Assembly (NCBI GenBank): GCA_963556695.1
Contig: CAUWAG010000014.1
Span: 248,001-312,000, forward strand
Origin: Anthostomella pinea
Lineage: Eukaryota; Ascomycota; Sordariomycetes; Xylariales; Xylariaceae
Length of the DNA: 64,000 nucleotides
Direction: 5' to 3'
A program made the position numbers and the translations under genes. Position 1 is the first letter of the stretch; every line of letters starts with the position of its first letter. Of this stretch, positions 20,632-32,256 are shown piece by piece. The notes below the pieces were generated by a model. That model saw only the letters and a list, made by a program, of their open reading frames with translations, was not told where the DNA came from and did not search any database.

Positions 20632-22319
20632 TCATTGAACAACACGGTCGTTGTTCTTTCCAACCGTACTAGGGCTGTTGAGAGAATCATCTTCATCGTC
20701 TTGCACTCGTCTCCTCACATGGTCCGCATGGTCACCTTCGTCGTCGCTCATCAAACCCTCGAGTTCGAACTCTTCCGCATCCCGGACGGGAACATTTCCA
20801 TTAAGTCGTGGTCCTAGCCGGCCATTCGCAGCTTCCTTGTTGGGTAGGGCAGGGCCAACGTTCCGGTCGTAGGTGGTGATGAGCATGTTGACCCAGAGGA
20901 AAAGGAGCATAGCGAGGGAGTATAGGATCAAGATGTATGCCACGTGATCCATGTCGGAGGAGTCAACCAAATCCATCTGCTCCTCGGTGGCGGCCATGAA
21001 TAAGAAACCCGAAGCAATCAGCAACTGTTGCAAACGTCAGTATTGTACGGAGTGAAAGTATTCGTGCGTGAAACTTACGAAGATAGGGACGTATTGGAAG
21101 CTGTGGGTTACCCTGCCATCCACAGACATGCCATGCCGATCTTTGAGTACGAAAGAAATCTCAATCATCCGAGTGAGGCCAGCAGCCATCAAGGTATACC
21201 CAAACATCTTGTGAGTTTCGGCGCTGATCATCAGGGTCTGAGGGTGAGAGCTCATGGCCCAACCGGTAATCAGAAGGACAAAACCAGGGATCAAGTTGCG
21301 CTGTGGCCGGCCATCGCGATCCTTACTGAGCCAGACTCCCACCAAGCCCGCAGACCACCAGATAATGCCCATTGTCGTATGTTGCCAATCGTTCCTGACC
21401 CATGCCGTACCCCATCGGTGCTCGGTAAAGGTATTGACACAACCCCAGGCGGCGATCATAGCACTGTCAAAGAAATCCTGCGATCGACCAGTGCGCTTGA
21501 TCCACACCTGTCCAACAAGCAGGACCAGGAGCAGGAGGATGCCGTACACGATGAAGGAACTTCCCATGATGAAATGTGCCAGACATTGTCCGAGGTGGTC
21601 GCCGGGCGGCTCGTTGTCTGCGCAGAAACCAAGCGCGGTGAAGCCACCAAAGATCATCTGAGTCCAAGAAAGCACTGGCATGGCTTTGCCAAGGACGCCA
21701 TGTCCCATAACAACAAAACGTCGGATCTTTCCGTGTACACCCTTCTCCATGTGTAATTTGAGATATATGCCCAGCAGGATTTGTACGAACAGCAGCAAGG
21801 ACAGAGGGGTTGCGAACATGGAGTGGACATTCGAGTGGAGGAATTCGCGACCACCATGCATGTGGCCCAGGGCGTATCCGAGGATGGCGAGCGCGGTGCC
21901 AGCGACCTGGACGGGAACGTGCCATCTGGACCTAACGATCTAGTGGGAGTGTGAAGTTAGCAACGCCGTCTTAACCCACAACTCTGCTGAGGGGTCGCTT
22001 ACTCCCAGGACCATGCCCAGAGGGAAGATGACGCCCCAGGCAGCCATCTGGACGAAGATGTGAATCCATAATGTCGTGTCCTGTACTCAGCTGGTCAGTT
22101 TCCGACTCGTCCGTCACATCGCACCGAGGCTTGCCGTCATGGCTGGGGAGGACATACGATGGGGTCGGCGGAGATCATTTGTCCTTCCTCGATATGCGAA
22201 GAGTCGTGATTGTGCGCAGAAGCAATCGGGAGGGCAGCACAGGCGAGCAACGCGGCGTACAGAGACATGGCAGACTTGGGAGCAAACATGGCTCCTCGGT
22301 TGATGTTGCCAACCGCCAT
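20632..22319 (-). CDS. Ytp1-like multi-pass membrane protein
   Basis: Four exons (22158-22319, 22003-22080, 21079-21939, 20632-21024) join in phase, all at codon boundaries, to 497 residues. A signal peptide (MFAPKSAMSLYAALLACAAL, cleaved near IASA/HN) begins at the second in-frame Met (22289), which may be the true start. The body has about ten hydrophobic segments and the DUF2427/Ytp1 arrangement: DTTLWIHIFVQMAAWGVIFP, ALGHMHGGREFLHSNVHSMF, GKIRRFVVMGHGVLGKAMPV, AHFIMGSSFIVYGILLLLVL, DWQHTTMGIIWWSAGLVGVW, ISAETHKMFGYTLMAAGLTR, then an acidic cytosolic tail. Several His residues in the segments resemble haem ligands of the cytochrome b561/ferric-reductase-like fold. Yeast Ytp1 has no settled function, so I give none. 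Confidence 0.85.
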
Positions 22320-24577
22320 TGTGGTTCGAGGCGGGCGACGGTGTTTTGTGCTTTCAGCAAAAGTTCCAGGGCCCCAGCAGGGTCTCAAACTCTCAATGTC
22401 ACCCCTGAAAAGAGGTGTCGCAAGCCAGTGGGGCGAGCAGATAGATTCGGTCTTGGAGACGCGTTACAGTGGCGACGGGAGGCGACGGGAGGCGACGGAC
22501 TGGGGACACAGAGCAAGTGAATGTCTGTTGCCGGTCGGGTTTTATCAGCAGAGTCGTGGACCAGGAACCAGGACGGAGGAGGATGGTTTTGTTGGCGATG
22601 GCTTCGAATGCGAGGAGATGGAAGAGAAGGTCTGGCTGCATCTGCAATTGAGCTGACATGCCGGCATGCATGGGAATTTCAGATCTGGACTGGGTCTCCA
22701 CGCACCTTGTTGCCGAGCTTCCAGGCGCTGAACTGCACAACGCGTGTCCCGCTGTGGTTCCGGTGTGTAATTCCTAGAAGCACGATCCTTGGCAGAACCA
22801 CATTTATCTGGCATTGTTCGAGTCTGATTAGCTCGCCCAGGTTTCTGATCTAACGCTAACATGCAACCTGGCTTCCTTCCAGATCGAACCCGTCACGTAA
22901 AGCTGATGGTCAAAGCGTTATGTGGCTCTGCCAATGTTCGGGAACACACAGAACTTTCGGTGGGATGTGATTGGTTCTAGAGTCATTATGGATATTTGTG
23001 GGGGCTGGCCACATCATCACTCATCAGCGAAGCTTCCAGCCTCTGGTAGTGAATAACAACGCGAGACTACCATATCATATGTGACATGGTGTTAAGCATC
23101 AGTATGCATTTGAAAGGCTTGGGGCATGGTAACGGAAGGATCCATCATGGTCGATGGATGAATGACTGATTGACTGACTCTTTCAGCCGAGCTTCACATT
23201 ACCGTCTCAAAGTTGCTCATCTTCTTTATCAACATTCTGGGGTGCTGGTTCAGGGGTATATATGTCCGCCAGCACCGAGCCAGCCGAGATGATCCGTTTC
23301 TCTTTGCTCTGTCATTTCCAATGCGCTCCATGCCCTCTGTATGACGGTCCAGCACTTGTATCCACCTGGTTGGATGCTGAGTCATCAGGTCACGTGTAGA
23401 TTAGATAAGGAAGGACACCACCATATGTGCTGCAGCCATTCGGGTGCACGCACACCTGGATTCCTTTCCTTCCTCACCTTGTTATTTTGGGAATACAACA
23501 CCAGATTCCACCAAGACGCCGTAGGCATCGTGACACCCTGGATATCATCTCGGTCTTCCTAGTTCGCTGTATCTAAACAAGCAAAGCCGGCAATTCGATG
23601 TGAGCAGCGTGGATATGCTCATAACGATAAGCAGTGTGCAGTCCGAGCTGAAGTCCGCACTACCAGTTGACAAGCAGTCAACTTGGAACTTTCGGGAAGA
23701 CGAACATCATTAAATCAGGAACGAATGCTCCGAACAACGAGCAGATATATCGAGTCCATCGGAAGTACTCTGGACTGAGGGGGCAAGCCGCCATTTCAGC
23801 ATGAGACATTTTCAACGGTTGTCTCACTTCCTCGCGGGATTCCAACGCGCCTCCCATCACAGATGGCCTCGCCAGGGTGAAAGTTGGAGGGGAATGTCTG
23901 CTGGGTGGAAGAGAGTCTAGCACAATGATCACTGCACGCCAAGCTCTTCGACATTGGTGGTCGAGTGTAACTAGTCCTTTGTCCAGAAGGACTTTTGGAT
24001 GACGTGCGACTTCGTCTGACGGAGATGTACCGATGACATCAAGCATGGTCCTCAAGCTGAGATTCCGTTCGCCGGCAGCTCCTTTCATGGGTCGTGCTGG
24101 CAGCCTGCCAAGACATCAGGCTTGTGCGAATATCAAAGAGCTGCATCGTGCCGAACCGCAGATCAGGATTGCTCTAAGAGCACGCCAAGTGAAAGAGTTC
24201 CATCCTTGACTGACATTAGTCACAGTAACTTACCAGATACCCGTTTTGGGTTACAGGCAACTGACGTCCTTCGACCAGTCTTTGTATAGAGGAGTCTTTG
24301 AGATCGGTCAAGCTGCCATGGCTTTGTTCGTGATGGTAGATGTCATGGGTCTTTCGCTACGAAATCTCCCTTTGATGCCTTTGCCACTTTTGCCCCCTAT
24401 ATGAACCGATATTGGAGGGGAAACCTTGCCATTGCTTTCTTGCTAACCCGAGGTCTAACACGTCCAAAAGATCAGTACGGAATAGCTCACAAGCAGACTA
24501 TTCCTCTTAGCGCAAGTCAAATAGAAGGCTGAGAACATCCTCTGTCTAGAAATTTTAACCACTCAACCTCAGACACC
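22320..24577. other. 2.3-kb region without a supported gene
   Basis: The left end is the promoter of the Ytp1-like gene and contains three head-to-tail copies of GGCGACGGGA (22471-22500). A minus-strand frame at 23678-24088 (136 codons) has an ATG but no recognisable motif or splice partners, and I do not call it. GGTATATATGTC near 23254 is TATA-like with no gene attached. Confidence 0.5.
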
Positions 24578-25399
24578 ATGCTTTCCATCACCTCAACATT
24601 CGCCCTCCTCACTTCCCTGGGCGCCGTGACCTTAGCCTCGGCCCAGACGAACTTCGAAGGCGCAAACCTCCAGCCCAACACCAAAGTCGGCGACTATCAG
24701 TACCTTGGATGCGCCAATGAAGTCCCAGGGCGTACTCTTACGGCCATCAGCTTTTCGAACGATAGCATGAAGATCGAAGACTGCCAGGCCTACTGCACCA
24801 AGAACAACTACCGGCTCTCGGGCGTCGAATACGGACAAGAATGCTACTGCGGGCGGTTCATCGCGATTCCGGCAGCTTTGGGGGCGTACCAGTGCAACAT
24901 GGGCTGCGGGGGCAACAAGAAGCAGATCTGCGGCGGCTCCAATCGCGTATCCATCTTCAACAACACCAACATCAACGCCGTGGCTGCGGCGCCCAAGCTG
25001 ACCGGCACGTGGCAGTACCAGTCGTGCTTCATGGAGCCGCAGAACAGCCGCGCGCTGGACATACTCATCAAGGCCGACGACAACATGACCATCGAGATGT
25101 GCACGCAGGCCTGCGGCGACGCCAAGTACCCCTACGCCGGCGTCGAGTACGGCCGCGAGTGCTACTGCGGCGCCACGCAGTCGCCCAACCTGCAGGACGC
25201 GTCCGACCCGACCTGCTCGATGCAGTGCGATTTTCCGTGCGGCGGCAATGCACAGCAAATTTGCGGCGGCCGTCTCACGATCGGTATCTACAAGAACACT
25301 GCCAAGTCAAAGATGAGCCGTGCCGCTGTAATGGGCGCGAGGAAGGGCAGGTTCGTCAAGGTGGTGAAGGAATCCGAGGTCGCGGCAGAGGGACAATAA
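24578..25399 (+). CDS. Secreted protein with two WSC carbohydrate-binding domains
   Basis: One exon encodes 273 residues. The signal peptide is MLSITSTFALLTSLGAVTLA with cleavage near SAQ. Two WSC domains follow, at about residues 38-130 (YQYLGCANEVPGRTL, MKIEDCQAYC, GVEYGQECYCG, QCNMGCGGNKKQICGG) and 143-240 (YQSCFMEPQNSRAL, MTIEMCTQACGD, GVEYGRECYCG, QCDFPCGGNAQQICGG); each has the eight cysteines of the family and the conserved EYGxECYCG. A basic tail of about 30 residues ends the protein, with no GPI signal or membrane anchor, so it is probably free in the wall or medium. WSC domains bind wall glucan or other carbohydrate. Confidence 0.92.
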   Translation: MLSITSTFALLTSLGAVTLASAQTNFEGANLQPNTKVGDYQYLGCANEVPGRTLTAISFSNDSMKIEDCQAYCTKNNYRLSGVEYGQECYCGRFIAIPAALGAYQCNMGCGGNKKQICGGSNRVSIFNNTNINAVAAAPKLTGTWQYQSCFMEPQNSRALDILIKADDNMTIEMCTQACGDAKYPYAGVEYGRECYCGATQSPNLQDASDPTCSMQCDFPCGGNAQQICGGRLTIGIYKNTAKSKMSRAAVMGARKGRFVKVVKESEVAAEGQ

Positions 25400-25898
25400 G
25401 GGCTTCCTTCCCCTTGAGGCTGACGGTATCACCTGAGCCGGTAGAGATCCATTAGGTGGAACTCGTCTCTTGTAGGGCTTCTTCTAAAGGTAGATGGAGT
25501 CACGCATGGATTGCGGTGTACTTGTTGGAACTGGGGCGCTGTATGGGGCACGGTATGACGTGGTATGGTAAGACACAAAGTGATCTCCTATCTTTACTTT
25601 ACCTTCTCCTTTGTGGGGTCCTTGTCTACTTATACATAGGTACAGCTACTAGCTGAACTGACAAGAGAATCATTCATCAAGATCAAATGAAAGACATGTT
25701 TGAATTGAAGTTTATCGAAATTTATTCATTGCCACGTCAGTTACCATACCATCAAGGCCTCCGATAAACCCGGTCCATCTGCGCGTCTTTAACACTCCTA
25801 TCGCCATCGCCAGGCCCAATATCTTACTGAAATTCAGGTGCCCGCCACACTGACCTCCCACCACCCTGTTTACCTCGCTTCCCTCCCCAAAATACTCC
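25400..25898. other. Convergent 3' region, no gene seen
   Basis: This interval lies between the stops of the WSC gene and the cysteine-rich gene. Frames here are short and without recognisable content. Confidence 0.5.
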
Positions 25899-26256
25899 CT
25901 ATGCAGTAGGTCTGCATCGCGGGCGTCCATTCTCCAACGTGTTGGCATCGCACGTCAGAAGGTCAACTTGGACACATGTCAAGGCGGCGCCACCTGTAAT
26001 CCCAAGTATCAGAAAGAGTTCCTCGGTTCATACACGTCATATGGTAGTCAAACTCACAGTTGGCAGATCCAGCCGGCACACACTTGCCCGCTGCTCCGTT
26101 GACAGTGCACACGTCCTCCTTCAAGCTCGAGTCCGCCACGCAGCACGCTCCGTCGGCGACGGGCCTGTTGTCGTTCTGCCTCGACTCGATTGCCGCAGCG
26201 CTTGTGGTTGCTGCAAGGGCCAGGGCGGCGAACAGAGAGGTGATGGAGAACTGCAT
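25899..26256 (-). CDS. Small secreted eight-cysteine protein (effector-like)
   Basis: Two exons (26058-26256 and 25899-25993; 64-bp intron with GTGAGT donor and TTACAG acceptor) give 97 residues. The signal peptide is MQFSITSLFAALALAATTSA, followed by a possible Kex2-type site (ESRQ). The mature part has DGACCVADSSLKEDVC, NGAAGKCVPAGSANC, GAALTCVQVDLLTC and a final Cys near PRCRP, eight cysteines including one adjacent pair, enough for four disulfides. Splicing matters: read through, the protein would lose the last four cysteines, so the intron model is preferred. The CC..C..GKC..C..LTC..LTC pattern recurs in small secreted fungal proteins, but I cannot name the fold or role. Confidence 0.8.
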
Positions 26257-27259
26257 TATGGTGGTTTGGAGATGGTTGATGGATGAAAGTCTGTGAGGAC
26301 GGAGAGAGCAGAGATCGAGGGTATAACTATGTGGAGCTTGAGGTTCGGCGTTGGTGATGGATCATGAGCGAGAAAGCGACAATTTGCAATGACAGCGGTC
26401 TTCATATATATACCTACTACTACAGACCGCCGCGCTTGATTGAGCGCATGGTCGAGTCTCACGATGCGCCAAGCTCAATGCAAGCGCCAGACGAGACCGA
26501 CCCCACGACCCGAAGGCACCGCACTCGTCCCAAACCCGGTTGCAAGGCCTGCTTACCGGCTACTGCTACCAACCAATGAGCATGAGCGATCAGTCGCCAG
26601 ATGCTGGATGATCCGAGGTAGCAGCAGAGTCGCAAGCTTGATCGAGGGTGTTGGCTCGGATGTTGAGACGAAGGTGGAGTCGATGGGGGGATCGACGACT
26701 TCAGACGGCAGGGGGTCAAGCAGGATCGGGTCAAAACCCCCCATAGCCCACATCCAGTATCCTCAATGAACAAGTATCACTCTATCGACATAAATAATAA
26801 TATATTACAGAGCAAAGCATTTTTCTATCGTTTTATGTAAATGTCATTAACACTACTAGCTTTTTTGGTCCTATTATAAAGCGTAGAAACTTAAAGGTAG
26901 CGAAGTCTCACCGTGATACTGAGCGGGCAATCGGTGGTGTGGCTAGTGGCTTGGGGGGGGGGTTATTCCCGATCCTGCTTGGGGTCCGTGATGCCAGATG
27001 CCCGGCTGGATTTCGTGACCGTCTCGGAGATGGCTGAAACCCAGCTCGGTACCTAGCGAAGGCCATGTTGGATGGGCTGGGGAGAATCTCGAGGGAGATG
27101 GTCAAGTCAGCTAGAGGTAATGCAAATGAGTGATACCTAAGTCATGGTCTACGGGTTGACGGCCGACGAAGACTTCTGACGATGTTGCGTAGGTGGGAAA
27201 GGAAGCAAAATAGTAGCGCGCCCCATTTCCTTAGTGGTGTAACTTATATATAGGTATAG
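26257..27259. other. Intergenic region, no supported gene
   Basis: Promoter side of the cysteine-rich gene followed by AT-rich sequence leading to the first solo LTR. Overlapping frames on both strands at 26360-26770 show no domain. Confidence 0.5.
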
Positions 27260-27462
27260 TGTTGGATCCATGCGATTCCAACCTTCAAACCATTCATACC
27301 GGATCCACATGTATGATTAGATAAGAGATTAGATACCGGATTGTGAGGACACTTAGCCAGACCTGCAAGTCCAGCTAGACCTCCCAATCCAACCATCAGC
27401 AACATCATGACCTTGACCCCATACTCGAGTATTATGATTGATTGTTCAAGCCTGTTCCTACA
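27260..27462 (+). mobile_element. Solo LTR, copy A (203 bp), duplication TATAG
   Basis: It starts TGTTGGATCCATG and ends GTTCCTACA, so the TG..CA ends are kept. The 5-bp target duplication TATAG is present on both sides (27255-27259 and 27463-27467). It matches copy C (37520-37723) in the same orientation and copy B (27854-28055) inverted. No internal retrotransposon sequence is attached, so this is the product of LTR-LTR recombination. Confidence 0.9.
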
Positions 27463-27853
27463 TATAGAGATATTTCGTATATAATAGGATATAGGAGGTA
27501 AATATATGCTTATAAATTCATGTCATCGTTATCGCGACCTACTAGTATCCTTCAGGTTTATAGACTTATAGTAACTAGCTGTGCTTATTTTTATATATCT
27601 AGACAACTAGGTGGTAGAGGACCCCATTATTCACCATCCTGGACACCTGGCCCATCAGCCCATCTCAAGCTATCAACTCCTACCCTTCTGTCCAATTGGC
27701 CATCAGCACGCATCACCAAACTTCAATGTGGGATCAACCAGCATGACGGCTTCATCCGTGTAGTCCAGGGATAAACGCCGTTAACTTCAGGCCAATGCCC
27801 TGTTGTGGCTTCTCTGTCAAAGACCCGCAAAAGGTGCAAATAATAGAACTCTT
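27463..27853. other. Spacer between two opposed solo LTRs
   Basis: About 390 bp, AT-rich at the left end, with no gene. It is not element interior, since each flanking LTR has its own independent target duplication. Confidence 0.6.
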
Positions 27854-28055
27854 TGTTGGAACAGGCTTGAACGATCAATCATAATACTCGAGTATTGGGT
27901 CAAGGTCATGATGTTGCTGATGGTTGGATTGGGAAGTCTAGCTGGACCTGCAGGTCTGGCTAAGTGACCTCACAATCTGGTATCTAATCTCTTATCTAAT
28001 CATACATGTGGGTTCTGTATGGATGGTTTGACTGTGGAATCACATGGATCCAACA
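27854..28055 (-). mobile_element. Solo LTR, copy B (202 bp), duplication CTCTT
   Basis: This is the reverse complement of the copy A/C family: TGTTGGAACAGG at the left, GGATCCAACA at the right. The 5-bp duplication CTCTT is exact on both sides (27849-27853 and 28056-28060). Confidence 0.92.
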
Positions 28056-28525
28056 CTCTTATTGTTAGCACACATTATAATTACGAGAACTATGAACGTT
28101 GTTGACGTATGATGCCACTACTCGAATCGAGATATAGAAAGATGTGCTATCCCGGCTAAGCAAGGAAACCTGCGAGGTGGGCGATAACTTGTGAGATTTC
28201 AAAGTTTTCTATTGAAGGAGCGAAACCAGGAGTAGTTCCTGAAGGGCAGAAGGCCCTTATATATATGAAGAATACAGAAAGAATGTATGGGAAAAGGACA
28301 GTGTGCCCTTTTCCAGCAATCCTAGCGAAAGGACCGATATGGGGTTTTGGTAGGATTGGTGACGTTGAGACCTCAGGGTGAACCAGAACCCCTAGATTCC
28401 AACATAACTTACAACTCGTGCAATCTCTCTAAAATATCTTCTGTCCGTTCACCCTCACCCACGAGGTTACCGTCGTGGACATCTTTGCCGCGGACTCCAA
28501 CCCCACGAGGCCTTCCACAATAATC
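28056..28525. other. Upstream region of the HtrL-like gene
   Basis: No gene is seen. The stretch holds the presumed promoter; TTATATATATG near 28258 is TATA-like, about 270 bp before the start codon. Confidence 0.45.
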
Positions 28526-30066
28526 ATGTTCTCCAACAGTGGTGCACTATGCTCACTATTGCTGCTCGCCGGCCAATCATTCGGTAGCCCCTTGTTTCAC
28601 AGAGATTCTGACCCATCACTCGATTGGCTGTCTCTTTGCGATCAGAAAGCCCCAGAGTACACCCCGCTGGACAAACCTCTGGTTTCATGGTCCGTAAAGG
28701 CACCCGAGGACCGTCATCCGAGGGTCTACCTGAAGAAATACTACGATGACCACGACCCCGGCAAGCCTTACGGGCGCAAGGTCGCGAGATGGCTGAGTGA
28801 GTTCTACAATCCCAACACCAAGGTCAAGAGCGACCTGGAGTTTAAGCATAAGCCCAACAAGGAGCCCATCAGGAAAGACGCGGCAACCCTAGTCACCATA
28901 TTCTATCCCCCGGACGATAACAAGGACCAGACCGAATATCTCAATCGGTTCACAATCTTGGCCAACGCACAAGAGCAGATAGTCGTCTATACTACGGAGG
29001 GCATGGTAGAGAAGATTAAAAAAATCCGGGACGACGACCATATCATCATACGCACAGACTTCAAGACTGTATGGGACTTCCCAAACAACGCGTACCAGCA
29101 GGAGAATTTCGATGGAAAGCAGAAACAATTGTATTGGACCTTCTCGAGGAATCTTCCAAAGTCACGAACGATGGACTGGTTCTACAACCAGCCGCACCGC
29201 ATGGCGACGTACAACGCCAAGGCTGCTGTCGCGTTCGATGCCATTATGCGCAACGAATGGGGTTCGGACAAGTGGGTGCTTATTGACTTTGGTATATTTC
29301 ATTCATCTATTTTCAGATTCAATGGCCCGGCAGGAAAGAAATGGGAAGCCTTCACCAAGGTGCTCTTCGACCAAGACAAGCTCGCCAGGTCCATCAAACT
29401 CACTGGGAACACTGGGGTGGTGGTCGGTGAGTACACATCCAGACTGGACATAAAGTCAAGGGACTTTACGGACGAATGCTGGACGGACAAGACTCACCAG
29501 GGGAACTGTCTCCATTTCGTCGCGAACGTCGTAAGTAAACACTTCACTCCAAGCCCCAAATACCCTTGGACTAGAATGAAACTGACCATTAGCAGGCCGT
29601 TGGCAGCACCCTAGGTATGCTAGAGTATGTCACCAAGTTCATGAAGACGGTCGACGATATGGACGCCGCGGGATGGTACGTTGCCAGGGAAGAGTTGGTC
29701 ATGTCCCCTATGGCGGCGCGGTATCCGAACACTCTGGTCGCTGTACCGGAGTATGATCTCGCTCCAGAGCTATACGGTCCACTGCAGAGACTGCTCAATA
29801 CCATCAGCAAGATCAAGAAGCAGAACGCAGGGGACGCACGAGCCCATCTTCGATTTGCATCGGATACACTCTCGTGGTCGTCGTACGGCGGGGCCGAGCA
29901 GGTGCCTCCTCTCCAGGACCCTTTCACCACGCGCTTTTGCCCCAAGGGCAGCAAATACCAACCAAGACAGCCGAATCTTGAGCAAGGGAAGGGGATTGTG
30001 AAGGATGACCCCGAGGCCGTCGAAAAAGAGATGATGGGAGACAGTGACAGCGATTACGGCGTGTAA
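28526..30066 (+). CDS. Secreted protein with an HtrL/YibB-like region, function unknown
   Basis: Exon 1 (28526-29530) and exon 2 (29596-30066) join in phase across a 65-bp intron to 491 residues. The ATG at 28526 opens a signal peptide (MFSNSGALCSLLLLAGQSFG); the frame extends further upstream without an ATG. After a basic linker the segment AATLVTIFYPPDD..EYLNRF, QEQIVVYTTEGMVEKI, HIIIRTDFKTVWDFP and KWVLIDFGIFHSSI follows the order of motifs in the HtrL/YibB (WlaTC) family, whose members are suspected glycosyltransferases (vTAFyD, vifTd, R, vLIDaG). The C-terminal third has PMAARYPNTLVAVPEYDLAP and an acidic end with no match I know. The HtrL link is tentative. Confidence 0.6.
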
Positions 30067-30546
30067 AACAGCTGAGCCTCATCAAGGAGTAGATCGTCGG
30101 TTTACATCAAATAGATGTTCGCTTCACAGCGGATGTACTTCATTAGTACGACTGTTCATGTACGATAACAGCGTCTTATTCCCAGACGCTTGTAGGATAG
30201 AAATTGTATCATTAACCCCTTCGCACCTGACCCCAGGCATTGTCATAAGCAGGTCTATGTGAGAGTGAGATGCGAGTACTCAAGCATAATCAAGCGCTGG
30301 CGGGTCGAAGCCTAAGATTCTGTGTAAGACTTGGTCGCACGCCAATCCAGCTGCCGTAGTTCAGGGCAGACAAGCAGCGGGATCCTCGCTTTTTGGACAC
30401 GAGGGAGCAGATCCTCCACACGTAAGAGCAGACAGCCGTATGACTCGACACCGTCATTCATCCCACACGTAGAGAGCCCACGAGACGCCTTCCCCTCGGC
30501 GCAAACGGAGCTGTTAGAAACTAAATCACCATAATCTCTCATATGT
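30067..30546. other. Convergent 3' region, no gene seen
   Basis: This interval lies between the stops of the HtrL-like and LURP-one genes, with nothing recognisable. Confidence 0.5.
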
Positions 30547-31234
30547 TCACTGCTTGTCGTTTTGCATCTCGTCCAAGCATATACACATGGCCGCGATAAC
30601 AGCCATGTCAACGTTCGGTACAATTGACACGTCATAGGTCTGCTGCCCGAAGAGCTCACCCTTGTTAAAAAGCTGGCGCTTGATGGTCGCGACAGGCTGT
30701 CCGGTCGTCTCGTCGACGATATTCCCTCCTTTCTTGGACAATTCCCCCTTCATCAGCAGGGAGACCGGCTGCCCTGTCGCTGAGATGAACGTGCAGAGTG
30801 ACTTGGGAGCACCGACTAAGTAGCGAACGCGATGATCAGCAAGTAGAACCATAATCGCTCGAAATTGTGTCTCGCTGCCCCCCAAGAGCCATGGCGGAGG
30901 AAGCGGAAAACGTACTGCTGAACTTGCTCCTCACCTCAAAGATCTGGTTGCCGCTCGGATCTTCAGCATAGAAGGTCTCATGCCACGCGATGAGTTGTTT
31001 GCGTATGGTGAACAGCCGGGTCCCATTCGTTTCCATGAAGTGCTTTCGGCCGGACAGCGAGAACATCTCGCCCTTGACCTTGAAGATCGGCCGCTTTTCC
31101 GCCGTCCGGATGTCGAAGCTGTCTCCCGAAAGAGACCAGACCTTCTCTTTCAATCTCAATGTCTGCGCTTGGCGCGCGATGTAGGGCTTGAATATGCCTA
31201 TTGGCGCTTGGTGGTGGTGAGATTGGTCTAACAT
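30547..31234 (-). CDS. LURP-one-related (tubby C-terminal-like) protein
   Basis: Exon 1 (30916-31234) and exon 2 (30547-30815) splice in phase (donor GTACGT, acceptor TTAG) to 195 residues, the usual length for fungal members. The LOR beta-barrel repeats appear as LRLKEKVWSLSGDSFDIRTA, IFKVKGEMFSLSGRKHFM, FTIRKQLIAWHETFYAEDP, FEVRSKFSIGAPKSLCTFIS, LLMKGELSKKGGNIVDE and QTYDVSIVPNVDMAVIAAMC, ending in ICLDEMQND. The last hydrophobic helix is the one buried in the barrel in the Arabidopsis relative. The start is set at MLDQSHHH; an in-frame ATG 69 bases upstream (31303) is possible. The family is common in plants and fungi and its biochemical role is not established. Confidence 0.88.
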
Positions 31235-32256
31235 TGTGATGTCTGCAATTGATGAGCTTGGGATGCTATAGGCATGGAGGAGGAGCTCGAGAGCGTGAGG
31301 CACGCTGGCACATCGTCAGGACACGGTCGCGATATATAACGGTCTGATTGACCATAACTGACGCGATGCGTGAACCGGACGTGATGAGAGGGTAAAGTGC
31401 GATCAAGAACTGTAGGACTGAAGTGACAATGACAATCCAGCTGCTATCAGCTCCAGCCATGCTGATGATGGACTTGAATCAGCCCCCAGAGGAATTAAAG
31501 GATTGCGGCTGACGCCATTGTGAAACACGGTTCGCCAATACCGTAGTAAGATCTCATTGAATCTAGGCGGCGGCTTAAGCATTTGGCGGATTTCGCATCT
31601 TATACGATGCTGACACAGTAATCCTACGAAGTGGTAGGCGGCGCCAACATCAGGGTGGTGTCAGATCTAAATGAGGGTTCTCGATTACTACCTGCAGCTC
31701 TCGGTACCATTTAAGGCTAATATTTCCCTTATAAATGCGAACGTGAATTTCTGGCTCTCTTTGTGAGAAAATGAAGTATGACATGATACCATCGCCTGGC
31801 CTGGACTTCGGTTCTCCCGTCTTGCCGTCAATACCCTATCCTATCATTAATCCCCATGTAGCGTCCAGCACCTCTCAGGAGGCTCATGGGAATGGGCCTC
31901 CCCCATATACCTAAAGAACTTCCCTTGCATAATACCAGACACATACGCAGGTCCAATCATGCAATAATTTGAGCCTTTCGGCCGAAGAACATATGGCTGG
32001 TCCATTTCAAAGAGAATAGATTGCCAGAAGCACGGAACAAGTGAAGATGTAATGTTAGAATATCAATCACGTGCTCGATCAGGGGTAGCTGCCGTCAGCG
32101 ACCAGTCTCTGACTTGACAATGGCCAACTCAGGCGCCTGGCATGCGCAACCAGCGGAGCCTGGCTTCAATAACATACTTGTTGCTCTCAATTTGTAGTCA
32201 GAATCCCGAGTAACGGGACGAACCTTGCTGTTGACAAGACCATCTGCGAAACGAAC
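31235..32256. other. Intergenic region, no supported gene
   Basis: About 1 kb without long frames, locally AT-rich. It contains nothing I can name. Confidence 0.5.

Noticed and set aside
23678..24088. 136-codon minus-strand frame
   Set aside because: No motif, no signal peptide and no splice partner; it lies in a region with many similar chance frames.
27260..28055. An ~800-bp inverted-repeat (TIR) transposon
   Set aside because: The two arms have different 5-bp target duplications (TATAG and CTCTT), so they are two independent solo LTRs.
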